A DNA stretch of 15,024 nucleotides, taken from the NCBI GenBank assembly GCA_016744725.1, contig JADGDW010000121.1:1-15024 (forward strand). Direction: 5' to 3'. Below are positions 1 through 7,750 of this stretch, in pieces. The notes beneath the pieces are model-generated. The model searched no databases and was not told where the DNA came from. It saw only the letters and a list, made by a program, of their open reading frames with translations. Every line of letters begins with the position of its first letter. Within the stretch, counting starts at the first letter, position 1. The DNA is from Candidatus Albibeggiatoa sp. nov. BB20 (GTDB taxonomy: Bacteria; Pseudomonadota; Gammaproteobacteria; Beggiatoales; Beggiatoaceae). The position numbers and the translations under genes are program-made.

Positions 1-9
1 TACAATTTC

Positions 10-171
10 AGACGATGGAAATTTTCAAAAAATATCCAAAATATTGCTTTAAGTTAGATGCTACCAGCACATCGTTTCAGTGGTAAGAACTGTGATTGTG
101 CTTGCATTCTTTAATATTCAAAGAGTTGGCAATGCTTTGAATGTTGTAGGGTGTTAACTCAATAAAAAAAT
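10..171. repeat. Direct repeat copy 1 (about 163 bp)
   Basis: First copy of a long direct repeat whose second copy lies at 291-453, an offset of 281-282 bases. By eye about 12 substitutions and one or two single-base gaps separate the copies (about 92% identity), and all but one of the substitutions are transitions. The unit starts near AGACGATGG and ends with GTGTTAACTCAATAAAAAAA. It contains an imperfect 27-base palindrome (ATTCAAAG ... CTTTGAAT, 113-145 region). No credible reading frame is shared by both copies, so it looks non-coding. Confidence 0.85.
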
Positions 172-290
172 TCAATGTTGTTATGTTTTCTTTAACGATA
201 CTTCGGATATTTTTTATAACGATTTGTTTTCAATATATTTAAAACTCCTAGTCAAAATGCAAAATCTTTTTTTCAAATGGTTAATATTTT
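172..290. other. AT-rich spacer between the two repeat copies
   Basis: Very AT-rich sequence with no open frame of useful length and no clear signal. Together with the flanking repeats it forms a non-coding stretch of 486 bases before the first gene. Confidence 0.5.
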
Positions 291-453
291 AGACGATGGG
301 AATTTTCAAAAAATGTCCAAAGTATTGCTTTAAGTTGGATGCTACCAGCACATTGTTTCAGATGGTAAGAGCTGTGATTGTGCTTGCATTCTTTAATATT
401 CAAAGAGTTGCCAACATTTTGAATGTTGCAGAGTGTTAACTCAATAAAAAAAA
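291..453. repeat. Direct repeat copy 2, leader of the downstream gene
   Basis: Second copy of the repeat at 10-171. It ends about 33 bases before the start codon at 487, so it supplies the upstream region of the acetolactate-synthase-like gene. The embedded palindrome is kept: ATTCAAA pairs with TTTGAAT and the inner GTTG with CAAC, with a G-T wobble replacing the G-C pair of copy 1. That hints at a structured element, although the arms are short. I could not assign a convincing promoter inside it. Confidence 0.85.
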
Positions 454-486
454 TTAATTTTTAAAGAAATGGCGAAGGGAAGTAAT

Positions 487-2514
487 ATGTCTAAAGTAGA
501 AGAAATTTTGTTGGAGGGTGTGGATTTAGAAACCACTATTGTTTTAGAAGAATCAATACCCGAACTTGTATCATCTGAAAACAACCTTGTTTTTGGCAAA
601 CCCGTTGATAATGATCGTTTTACTTTTGCTGATTTGGCAGTAGAATATTTCCATAAACTGGGTGTTGAATATGTGTTTGGCATTCCGGGTGGCGCGATTG
701 CACCTTTGTATGATGCCTTAGCCCGTAGTCATGAAAAAAACGATCCCAGTTGGCCCAGAGCGGTTGTAGCACGTCATGAGGCTGGCGCTGCGTTTATGGC
801 TGATGGTTATGCACGCAAAACAGGTAAATTGGGTATATGCTGTGCAACTACAGGACCAGGTACAACTAACTTAATAACAGGTGTAGCCTCAGCTTATGCG
901 AACAGTATCCCGCTATTGGTGATTACTGCACAAACTTCTATTTCTAGTTTTGGGCGTGGTGCGTTTCAAGAATCCTCACCTGACGCACTTGATACCCAAG
1001 ATATGCTTGGACAATGTACCAAGTACAGCAGTATTGTGTCACATAAAGATCAGTTTGAATCCAAATTAATTGATGCTATTACCGTAGCATTGCAACCACC
1101 CAGAGGCCCTGTTTGTTTAAGTGTGCCGATCGATATTTTTAACTCTTCTCCCGATGCGATAGGCATTTCCGCTGTTCATTTCGAATCTAGATTATTTAAA
1201 AAACTGCATCTTATCGATAGAAAAGCCATGAAACAGCTTATTTCTAAAATTGGCCACGTGTTGAAAGAGGATAAAGAATTGGTATTCCTAGTTGGTGGTA
1301 ATTGTCATAAAAAGGCGGCTAAGCATCTTGTGGATTTTGTCGAATTTATCAATAACCAAGTAGCTGAAATTTCTGGTGATAACAAAAGTATCAAAGCAAA
1401 AATTGTCACGACACCTGAGGGTAAAATGCGTATTGATTCAAATCATCCGCAATATTTTGGGGTGTTTGGTTTTGCGGGACATACCAGTGCGCGTGAAGTC
1501 ATACATTCTAAGAATGTAGGATTAATTTTAGCAGTAGGTACGACCTTAAGTGAATGGTCTACTGATGGCTGGAACAATATTTTAATGAATTCCAAACTAG
1601 TGCATATTCATCATGCGCCAAAGTATTTTACACGTTCTCCAATGGCATGTTTACATGTTTGCGGCAAGCTATCCGATGTCTTCGGCGAGTTAGTCAATTC
1701 AACAAAACCTAAAGCGGCTAATGAAAAAAACAGTTTATTCAATGTGTTTAAAGACATTCAAGCCAAACTAGAAAAGGCTACATCTGACTCGTCTAAATCA
1801 AAGCAAGCGAAAGCACTAAATATCATTAGAAAAGACCGCCGACAACGAGGTTGTGAATGTGCCCCACGCCATATCTCCATTGATAAACCAGATCGTTATC
1901 GTCGTTCGAATAATCCTGAATCCAAATCTCAACTTGTGAAACCTCAGCGTTTGATGTGCGAATTGGTTCGGCGCTTTCCAGAAAACACCCATTATCTTGC
2001 TGATACAGGCAATAGCTTTGCGTGGTCTACACATTATTTATTTCCTAAGAAACCAAGACGTTATAGTTTAGCGATGGGTTTGGGCAGTATGGGTTGGGCA
2101 ATTGGTAGTGCCGTGGGTATTGCACTTGCGACTAAGGGTAAAAAAAATTCGCCTGTGGTATGCATTACGGGTGATGGAAGTTACTTGATGAGTGGTCAGG
2201 AAATCACCGTAGCAGTTGCTGAGCAATTACCTGTTGTTTTTGTGATTTTAAATGATAGTGCATTGGGTATGGTGATGCACGGTCAGCGTTTAACTGGAGC
2301 TAAAGAGATTGGCTATGAATTACCTCCTGTCGATTATGCCATGATGGCACATGCTGTTGGCGCAGTGGGCTATACAGTTAATACGGTACATGATATAGAA
2401 ATGTTAGATTTTAATGAGATTGCAAACCGTAAAGGGCCTACATTACTGGATATCAAGATTGATCGAGAAGAAGTACCGCCAATGGGTATGCGCGTTAATA
2501 CCTTAATACCTTAA
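487..2514 (+). CDS. Thiamine-diphosphate-dependent enzyme, acetolactate synthase large-subunit (IlvB) family, diverged
   Basis: 675 residues. An N-terminal extension of about 40 residues precedes the pyrimidine-binding domain (about 45-225), which has GIPGGAIAPLYDAL, the activating glutamate in RHEAGAAFMADGYAR (E98) and ATTGPGTTN. A central domain follows (about 245-405, with GFAGHTS and VGTTLSEW). The diphosphate-binding domain (about 485-675) has the GDG...ND motif (562-564, 589-590). AFQE near 159-162 resembles acetolactate synthase. However, the family's GMVRQWQ is replaced by GMVMHGQ, and about 80 extra charged residues (about 404-489, with a Cys-Glu-Cys) sit between the central and C-terminal domains, making it longer than the usual 550-600. 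No small subunit (ilvN) or ilvC is adjacent. Start: AAGGGA at 475-480, six bases before ATG 487, fits better than the in-frame ATG at 469. Family is certain; acetolactate formation is only one candidate reaction, and another 2-oxoacid substrate is plausible. Confidence 0.88.
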   Translation: MSKVEEILLEGVDLETTIVLEESIPELVSSENNLVFGKPVDNDRFTFADLAVEYFHKLGVEYVFGIPGGAIAPLYDALARSHEKNDPSWPRAVVARHEAGAAFMADGYARKTGKLGICCATTGPGTTNLITGVASAYANSIPLLVITAQTSISSFGRGAFQESSPDALDTQDMLGQCTKYSSIVSHKDQFESKLIDAITVALQPPRGPVCLSVPIDIFNSSPDAIGISAVHFESRLFKKLHLIDRKAMKQLISKIGHVLKEDKELVFLVGGNCHKKAAKHLVDFVEFINNQVAEISGDNKSIKAKIVTTPEGKMRIDSNHPQYFGVFGFAGHTSAREVIHSKNVGLILAVGTTLSEWSTDGWNNILMNSKLVHIHHAPKYFTRSPMACLHVCGKLSDVFGELVNSTKPKAANEKNSLFNVFKDIQAKLEKATSDSSKSKQAKALNIIRKDRRQRGCECAPRHISIDKPDRYRRSNNPESKSQLVKPQRLMCELVRRFPENTHYLADTGNSFAWSTHYLFPKKPRRYSLAMGLGSMGWAIGSAVGIALATKGKKNSPVVCITGDGSYLMSGQEITVAVAEQLPVVFVILNDSALGMVMHGQRLTGAKEIGYELPPVDYAMMAHAVGAVGYTVNTVHDIEMLDFNEIANRKGPTLLDIKIDREEVPPMGMRVNTLIP

Positions 2515-2545
2515 ACAATAATATCTTTAAAGAGCTTTCCTAACG

Positions 2546-2584
2546 ACATCAATAGCTGAAGACGGACACTAAAGCTATTGATGT
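2546..2584. terminator. 12-bp perfect hairpin after the IlvB-family gene
   Basis: The arms ACATCAATAGCT (2546-2557) and AGCTATTGATGT (2573-2584) are perfect inverted repeats with a 15-base loop, starting 32 bases after the stop codon. The position suggests a transcription end or mRNA 3' stabiliser, but no U-tract follows, so a classical Rho-independent terminator is not shown. Confidence 0.45.
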
Positions 2585-2703
2585 AAAGTTCAGGCTCGAA
2601 TAAACATTTTGTTTAATATTCTTATTTTTTAATCAATCAATAATTTGGATATTTTTAAGGTATATATTAAACAACCACCAGCTACAAATTGGTGGATTAG
2701 AGA

Positions 2704-2741
2704 GCTTGGTGGCTGAAAGCATGGATACAGAGCGACCAAGC
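2704..2741. repeat. Imperfect inverted repeat in the convergent spacer
   Basis: Arms 2704-2714 and 2731-2741 match at 10 of 11 positions with a 16-base loop. The 5' arm could also pair with the ACCACCAGCT stretch at 2674-2683, so two mutually exclusive folds are possible. It may be a bidirectional transcription end or part of a small structured RNA; neither is shown. Confidence 0.4.
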
Positions 2742-2905
2742 CCTGTTATTATTAAAGAATGAGTCTTCAATATCCTCTAGCCCAAAAGTATTTTCCCCAA
2801 TACCTCTTTTTTAAGGGAAAAATTCCTCAAATAGTTTTATTGCCGAACCTCCTTTTATCCTTCTCAATCAATCCGTTTTGCGCATAACCAAGCCGTCAGC
2901 AAATA

Positions 2906-5900
2906 TTAATAACAAATCTCTCTGGTATAAGCATCACTTGACTGCCAATCTCCTATAAAATCATTTGGCCGCTGATATAAATCAACTTTAAAACTCAGTG
3001 GTAGTTGAAATTCAGTTGGTAACTGTCCTGCTAATGACGTTTTACACGCATCATAAATTTGAATCCGTTTAGTAAAACTTTTACCTAAAACCAACAAACC
3101 ACTGCTGACCGTTTCATCAGGTGAATCAATTTGCACATTTCCATCAATTCCCAATTGTGATGAAGCAGAGACTAAACTATTTGGTGTTTTCAAAAACTGC
3201 TCTGCAATAATACTAATATTACCGCCTTGACCTTGATAAGCTTGAGCAACCAATTGGGCTTTATTCATCACTAAAAATTGTGGTTCAATCAAGCTTAAAC
3301 CACCACCATTCCCTACACCTTCTTGCACGCTGGTGCTAATTTGACTGTTGTTAAAATAAGCCATTTGAGCAATATTCAATGAAACTTCACCACCGCCGCC
3401 ACTAATTGTACTGGTACTGATTTCAGTTTGATTGGCAAGCTGTAACGTCTCAGTATCAATTGCAATATTGCCCGCATTACCGCCGCGCACCCGCTGAATC
3501 CATTGTCCATTATTGTATAAAAATCCATCATGCTGCCCATTACCCACATTATGCACCGTGACTAAATCACCTGTTTGAACCTGTAAATGATTACGTTCTG
3601 CTAAGTCATTCACTCGATAAGTTTTACCCAATGGTATCCATTCATCACCCGTATAAATGAATCGCTCTTGACTGCTCGTATCATTAAAAATAAACCCTGC
3701 TTCAGCCATATTGTCTATTTGTGATGGAGAACCTTGTCCCGTAAATTCATTGTTAAGCTGGCTTTCTGAAATGATTTCCGCTTGATTGTCTAACAAGAGC
3801 TGTTTGAGCCGTAAGCTGATATGCCCAGCATCTTGCCCACCCGCACTGGAAGTTGAAATGCTAGCATTATCACTAAGCTGCAATTGTGTGGCATTAATAT
3901 CAATTAGCCCTCCACGACCTGCTTGTTGATTTTGACTGCTGGATTGGGAATAAATGCCGCTGGTTGATTGGTTGTAATTTTGTGGGGAGTAAGTTTCTAA
4001 ATATTCTAGTTGTGCTCTCTGAGGCTCAAACAATGCAATGTCATTGGCATTACCATGGATGTCTAAAGATTCAGTGACGTTGATGTCAATATCACCTGCA
4101 TTTGCATAATTATCAGAACTACTTTCCACTACAGCACCACCACTGATTAACATACGCTGGGCTTGAATGCTGATACGACCTGCATCGCCTGCGCTATTTT
4201 CAATACCCAAACTACGTGCATAAATTCCACTACCAAATCCATACTCAGTTTCACCGTATAAATTAACTCCAGATAATTCAATCTCTTCAGCCACAATATT
4301 GATATTGCCACCGCGCAATGTTTTACCTCCTTTTACCGCAAGTGAACTGACTGAAATTTGTCCACCATTAGAAAGCAGCAGTTTTCTAGCTTTAATCTCA
4401 ACTTGACCACCAATACCTGTATATGTTGCTTGATTGGCTCTAAATTCAGCTTCAACATAAGAACTGATATTACTTGCTCTGCCTCTTTGATTGGGCGCAT
4501 TATTATTGTTTTGAATACGTAACGTATCGCGAACATCAATGCTGACATTACCCGCATTACTACCTTGTTGATTGATATTGTCAGGGCTGCCTTCACTAGA
4601 CGAGAATATTCCTGAATCATTTTGTAACAGAATATTATTTGCTGTAATAACAATATGTCCCGCATTGCCGATACCTTGCGTATCCGATTTAATGCTGGTG
4701 TTCTGGTCTAGTGTCATATCACCTTCATTGTTGATAACAACACTACCCGCATCGCCAATACTTTCCGTTCTTGAGGTTATTGCTGCACCATCAAATAAAC
4801 TGAGATTGCCTTGATTAAACAGTGAAACATTACCCGCAAGACCTTGGCCTAATGTATTTGAGGAAATATTAGAACTCCTGCTTAAACTCATCTGGTTTTG
4901 ATTGTTTATCGTAACATGTCCCGCATTACCTTTACCGTAAGTGTTTGAGCTGATTGAGCTATTATCTAAATTGATATTTTGGGATTGGATCGTAATATCA
5001 CCCGCATCACCTAACGCATGTTCAGTCGTAAACGCATCAACTTCCGAATTGTATAGATTAAAGTCAGCTTGGGTTTCAATCGAAATATTGCCCGCATGAC
5101 CTTGGCTTTCAGTACTCAAATTGATTTTAGTTTGGTTTAAAGCAATATCAGCTTGAGCACGTATCGTGGCATGGCTGGCATGATCGTGACTCAATACAGT
5201 TGAAATAATATTTGTATCATTAATAGTTAACTGATTGCCTTGAATAAACAGCCAACCGCCATGATTTTCCGCCAACACATTGTTTAAACTAATATTTGCA
5301 AATTGACTAAATCCTGTTAATTGCACTTGCTCGGCTTGAATCGCGACCTCTCCTTGAGATGCAATGCCAATTAAGTTGATATGACCTTGTGGAAAATACA
5401 TTAAAGGTAACACTGAATTATTGTCGTAATGACCTGAAATCTCGATGTCGCCACCGATAAGGGAAAATTGCTGATTTGCAAGGAGTTTATATGGGGCTTT
5501 GCTGTAAATTAATTCTGCATTTTCATCATAATATAGCTTGGCCAATTCTTGATTAAGTTCACCCACAGTTGTAATAGAAATCGGAGCAGGATTATCGGTT
5601 AAAAAACCAAAATTAGCGACAGAGGCAATGCTTAAAATATCTTGTTCAGGAAAACGAGTGTGAAATTCGCCACCATCAGATAATTTCAAATAATCAGCGG
5701 TCGATGCGTGAAAACTGCCTTGCACTTCTAATCGTGCCGACGCGCCAAATAAAATGCCATAGGGGTTTAAAAAATAAAAATCCGCATTGGGAATCATCGA
5801 ACGTAACGTGCCATTAATCAAACTGGGTTCGCCGCCAATCACCCGAGAGATAATATTTTGAATTGAATCAGAGCCAGAAAATTGTGCAATTTCACCTTGA

Positions 5901-6076
5901 TTTAAGTTGAAGCGATCAAAGCTATGAAATAAGTTATGACCAACAGTTTGTCCTAAATCTTGAGAAATATCATACAGTCCACTGCTGGGCAATAAAGGCT
6001 TGCTATCAATTAAAATTTCCGCTTGTACTGGTACAGCTATGAAACAAATGGATAATAAAGCTATTCGTAAAAACAT
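2906..6076 (-). CDS. Two-partner secretion exoprotein (TpsA), filamentous haemagglutinin N-terminal domain
   Basis: 1056 residues. A Sec signal peptide is visible (MFLRIALLSICFIAVPVQA, likely cleaved before E20). The TPS secretion domain (about 20-240) has the family hallmarks NLFHSFDRFNLNQGE (48-62), ISRVIGGEPSLINGT and FYFLNPYGILFGA (100-112; usually NPNG). A right-handed beta-helix-like body follows. GxAGxIxI coils recur every 27-30 residues at about 326, 356, 383, 412, 441 and 470, with more degenerate coils to about 980. A different module of about 65 residues (806-865) interrupts the coils. The mature protein has only two cysteines, C1011 and C1055, near the C-terminus. Such proteins cross the outer membrane through a TpsB partner and act as adhesins; no tpsB is in this window. 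Start: AAGGAA (6084-6089 on the complement) lies seven bases before the ATG. The gene is monocistronic here. Confidence 0.92.
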   Translation of the reverse strand: MFLRIALLSICFIAVPVQAEILIDSKPLLPSSGLYDISQDLGQTVGHNLFHSFDRFNLNQGEIAQFSGSDSIQNIISRVIGGEPSLINGTLRSMIPNADFYFLNPYGILFGASARLEVQGSFHASTADYLKLSDGGEFHTRFPEQDILSIASVANFGFLTDNPAPISITTVGELNQELAKLYYDENAELIYSKAPYKLLANQQFSLIGGDIEISGHYDNNSVLPLMYFPQGHINLIGIASQGEVAIQAEQVQLTGFSQFANISLNNVLAENHGGWLFIQGNQLTINDTNIISTVLSHDHASHATIRAQADIALNQTKINLSTESQGHAGNISIETQADFNLYNSEVDAFTTEHALGDAGDITIQSQNINLDNSSISSNTYGKGNAGHVTINNQNQMSLSRSSNISSNTLGQGLAGNVSLFNQGNLSLFDGAAITSRTESIGDAGSVVINNEGDMTLDQNTSIKSDTQGIGNAGHIVITANNILLQNDSGIFSSSEGSPDNINQQGSNAGNVSIDVRDTLRIQNNNNAPNQRGRASNISSYVEAEFRANQATYTGIGGQVEIKARKLLLSNGGQISVSSLAVKGGKTLRGGNINIVAEEIELSGVNLYGETEYGFGSGIYARSLGIENSAGDAGRISIQAQRMLISGGAVVESSSDNYANAGDIDINVTESLDIHGNANDIALFEPQRAQLEYLETYSPQNYNQSTSGIYSQSSSQNQQAGRGGLIDINATQLQLSDNASISTSSAGGQDAGHISLRLKQLLLDNQAEIISESQLNNEFTGQGSPSQIDNMAEAGFIFNDTSSQERFIYTGDEWIPLGKTYRVNDLAERNHLQVQTGDLVTVHNVGNGQHDGFLYNNGQWIQRVRGGNAGNIAIDTETLQLANQTEISTSTISGGGGEVSLNIAQMAYFNNSQISTSVQEGVGNGGGLSLIEPQFLVMNKAQLVAQAYQGQGGNISIIAEQFLKTPNSLVSASSQLGIDGNVQIDSPDETVSSGLLVLGKSFTKRIQIYDACKTSLAGQLPTEFQLPLSFKVDLYQRPNDFIGDWQSSDAYTREICY

Positions 6077-6442
6077 AATAAATTTCCTTGGAATTGCTTC
6101 TAAAGATTTTTTTGCATATGATTAAATATATATTCATTCCTTATTTTAGGAATAGTATGCCATTTTTTAACATATCGCTTGTGAGCATCCACTTGATGAG
6201 TATTGCTCCAGTCCAAATTTCAATTAACAATCAACCTCGATCCACTGCTTTAATATCACTTAAGATTTGGGGTAAACGGTCGCTCATAATTTATTTCATC
6301 ATTTTGATTACTTTAATTTGAACCAACCCCATCTCGACTGATTATTAATTGAAAATATTTTTGCAATTTACTTTGCTATCCGTTTCTGGTGTAAAATAAA
6401 GCCCGATAATGAAAGCATCTATTTTTTTAAGGAGAATACAAA
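6077..6442. other. Divergent intergenic region between the TpsA gene and ilvE
   Basis: 366 bases holding the leaders of two divergent genes. A small inverted repeat ATTCCT-6-AGGAAT (6136-6153) lies about 60 bases before the tpsA start and could be an operator or leader hairpin. A frame of 77 codons on the plus strand (6088-6321) starts inside the tpsA ribosome-binding region, has no ribosome binding site of its own and reads like AT-rich noise. The minus strand has only an 18-codon frame at 6231-6287. Confidence 0.5.
6367..6397 (+). promoter_or_regulatory. Candidate promoter of ilvE
   Basis: TTTACT (6367-6372) and TAAAAT (6392-6397) could be -35 and -10 boxes with a long 19-base spacer. The -10 matches five of six consensus positions and lies about 46 bases before the ilvE ATG. 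The assignment rests on the -10 box and position alone. Confidence 0.35.
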
Positions 6443-7369
6443 ATGGCTGAAATAGGTGACCGAGATGGTCTCATCTGGTTCGATGGGGAAATGGTTCCTT
6501 GGCGCGATGCAAAAACCCATGTGTTAACACATACTTTACATTATGGTATGGGTGTGTTTGAAGGTGTGAGAGCATATCAGACAGATAAAGGAGCTGCTAT
6601 TTTTCGGTTACCAGAACATACGCGCCGCTTATTTGATTCTGCTCACATTTTAGGAATGGATATCCCTTTCGATCAGGATACATTGAATCAAGCGCAAATT
6701 GATGCGGTACAAAAAAATAATTTAGACAGTGCCTATATGCGTCCAATGTGTTTTTATGGCTCAGAAGGCATGGGATTGCGAGCCGATAATTTAAAAGTAC
6801 ATGTGATTGTCGCCGCGTGGACATGGGGTACTTATTTAGGTGAAGATGCTTTAGAAAAAGGGATTAGAATTCGCACCTCTTCTTATACTCGTCATCATGT
6901 CAATATCACCATGTGTAAAGCCAAAGCCAATGGCAACTACATGAATTCAATGTTGGCGTTACAAGAAGCAATTGCTTGTGGTTATGACGAAGCTTTATTA
7001 TTAGATAATGAAGGCTATGTGGCTGAGGGCAGCGGTGAAAATATTTTTATTATTCGTGATAATGTCATTTACACACCTGATTTAACCTCTGCGTTGAATG
7101 GGATTACACGTTCCACAATCTTTACTTTAGCCGCAGAATTAGGCCTAGAAGTCAAAGAAAAACGGATTACGCGTGATGAAGTGTATATTGCAGATGAAGC
7201 CTTTTTCACGGGTACAGCGGCCGAAGTCACACCGATTCGTGAATTAGACAATCGAGCCATTGGTTCTGGCACACGAGGCCCAATTACTGAAAAATTACAA
7301 AGTCTGTATTTTGATGTGGTTTATGGCCGCCATGAAAAACATCAAGATTGGTTAACTTACGTCAATTAA
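6443..7369 (+). CDS. ilvE: Branched-chain amino acid aminotransferase
   Basis: 308 residues, the usual length for a fold-type IV pyridoxal-phosphate transaminase. It transfers the amino group between glutamate and the 2-oxo acids of valine, leucine and isoleucine in the cytoplasm. Visible motifs are HTLHYGMGVFEGVRAY (30-45), RPMCFYGSEGMGL, the pyridoxal-phosphate lysine in KAKANGNYMNS (K161), GYVAEGSGENIF (191-202) and FFTGTAAEVTPIR (254-266). The start is well supported: AAGGAG at 6429-6434, eight bases before ATG. It heads a plus-strand series with the zinc-finger gene and waaF, an order seen in other gammaproteobacteria (in Pseudomonas ilvE sits beside waaF). A hairpin follows the stop, so it may be partly uncoupled from the downstream gene. 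Confidence 0.96.
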   Translation: MAEIGDRDGLIWFDGEMVPWRDAKTHVLTHTLHYGMGVFEGVRAYQTDKGAAIFRLPEHTRRLFDSAHILGMDIPFDQDTLNQAQIDAVQKNNLDSAYMRPMCFYGSEGMGLRADNLKVHVIVAAWTWGTYLGEDALEKGIRIRTSSYTRHHVNITMCKAKANGNYMNSMLALQEAIACGYDEALLLDNEGYVAEGSGENIFIIRDNVIYTPDLTSALNGITRSTIFTLAAELGLEVKEKRITRDEVYIADEAFFTGTAAEVTPIRELDNRAIGSGTRGPITEKLQSLYFDVVYGRHEKHQDWLTYVN

Positions 7370-7377
7370 GCATTCTC

Positions 7378-7400
7378 ATTCCTGCACTTGGTGTGGGAAT
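7378..7400 (+). terminator. Hairpin between ilvE and the zinc-finger gene
   Basis: ATTCCTGCAC (7378-7387) pairs with GTGTGGGAAT (7391-7400) over ten positions, two of them G-U wobbles, around a TTG loop. There is no U-run after it. A second small palindrome, GACGCA-C-TGCGTC (7409-7421), follows. They may form an attenuator, mRNA processing site or stabiliser. Confidence 0.4.
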
Positions 7401-7444
7401 CGAGTTAAGACGCACTGCGTCACGTATTTTAGGAATAAAAAACG

Positions 7445-7645
7445 ATGAGTCAAAACACGCCAAACGACAAAAAAATATATGAAGTCACGGAAAGTGATTT
7501 ACCGTTACATTGCCCAATGCCAAATATGACGTTGTGGGATTCCCATCCAAAAGTGTTTATTCCTGTGGCGGACTCGCCTGATGGTAAAGCGCGTTGCCAG
7601 TATTGTGGCGCAGAATATGTTTTAGTGAGTAAAAAAGCTGCATAA
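7445..7645 (+). CDS. CHCC zinc-finger domain protein (zf-CHCC, NDUFS6-like)
   Basis: 66 residues, essentially one zinc-binding domain. The metal ligands are visible as C23 (LHCPMP), H34 (DSHPKVF), C51 and C54 (CQYCGAEYVL), the order that names the family. It is related to the mitochondrial complex I accessory subunit NDUFS6, but the role of the stand-alone bacterial version is not established. The start has AGGA at 7431-7434, ten bases before ATG. It lies between ilvE and waaF, a recurrent arrangement in gammaproteobacteria and probably co-transcription rather than shared function. Confidence 0.92.
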   Translation: MSQNTPNDKKIYEVTESDLPLHCPMPNMTLWDSHPKVFIPVADSPDGKARCQYCGAEYVLVSKKAA

Positions 7646-7690
7646 CCGTCGTTGTTTAAGTATATTCAGGTTTGGCAATTTTGAGCAACA

Positions 7691-7704
7691 AGGCTGCCAA
7701 TCCT
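7691..7704. repeat. Degenerate copy of the AGGACTGCCAGTCCT palindrome
   Basis: AGGCTGCCAATCCT matches the palindrome consensus with one base missing and one transition, and is followed by A-rich sequence like the 49-bp units. It lies in the spacer between the zinc-finger gene and waaF. Taken alone it would be unremarkable. Confidence 0.4.
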
Positions 7705-7750
7705 AAAAAATGCTTACATAAATCTTTCATTTCAATTCTTGGGATGCTCC

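Larger units (their letters stand above)
2515..2905. other. 391-base non-coding spacer rich in hairpins
   Basis: Lies between the 3' ends of two convergent genes. Besides the hairpin at 2546-2584 it has CCACCA/TGGTGG (2675-2680, 2690-2695) and an 11-base imperfect inverted repeat GCTTGGTGGCT/AGCGACCAAGC (2704-2714, 2731-2741). A short plus-strand frame of 42 codons at 2759-2887 has no good ribosome binding site and no recognisable product; I do not call it a gene. Confidence 0.5.

Noticed and set aside
58..115. Short peptide frame in repeat copy 1, considered as an attenuation leader peptide
   Set aside because: The frame is broken by a one-base insertion in copy 2, and it has no run of Ile, Val or Leu codons expected for an ilv leader.
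2759..2887. 42-codon plus-strand frame in the spacer after the IlvB-family gene
   Set aside because: No Shine-Dalgarno, no recognisable domain, and it is crossed by hairpin and T-rich stretches.
4333..4814. Long frames on both strands inside the TpsA gene
   Set aside because: Shadows of a repetitive coding sequence, with no domain or start signal of their own.
6160..6287. Minus-strand frame that would continue past one stop, considered as a decayed gene
   Set aside because: Too short and unlike any family I recognise; reading through a stop is not justified.
6088..6321. 77-codon plus-strand frame between the TpsA gene and ilvE
   Set aside because: Its start lies in the tpsA ribosome-binding region, it has no ribosome binding site, and its composition (Ile, Leu, Phe rich) is what AT-rich spacer gives by chance.
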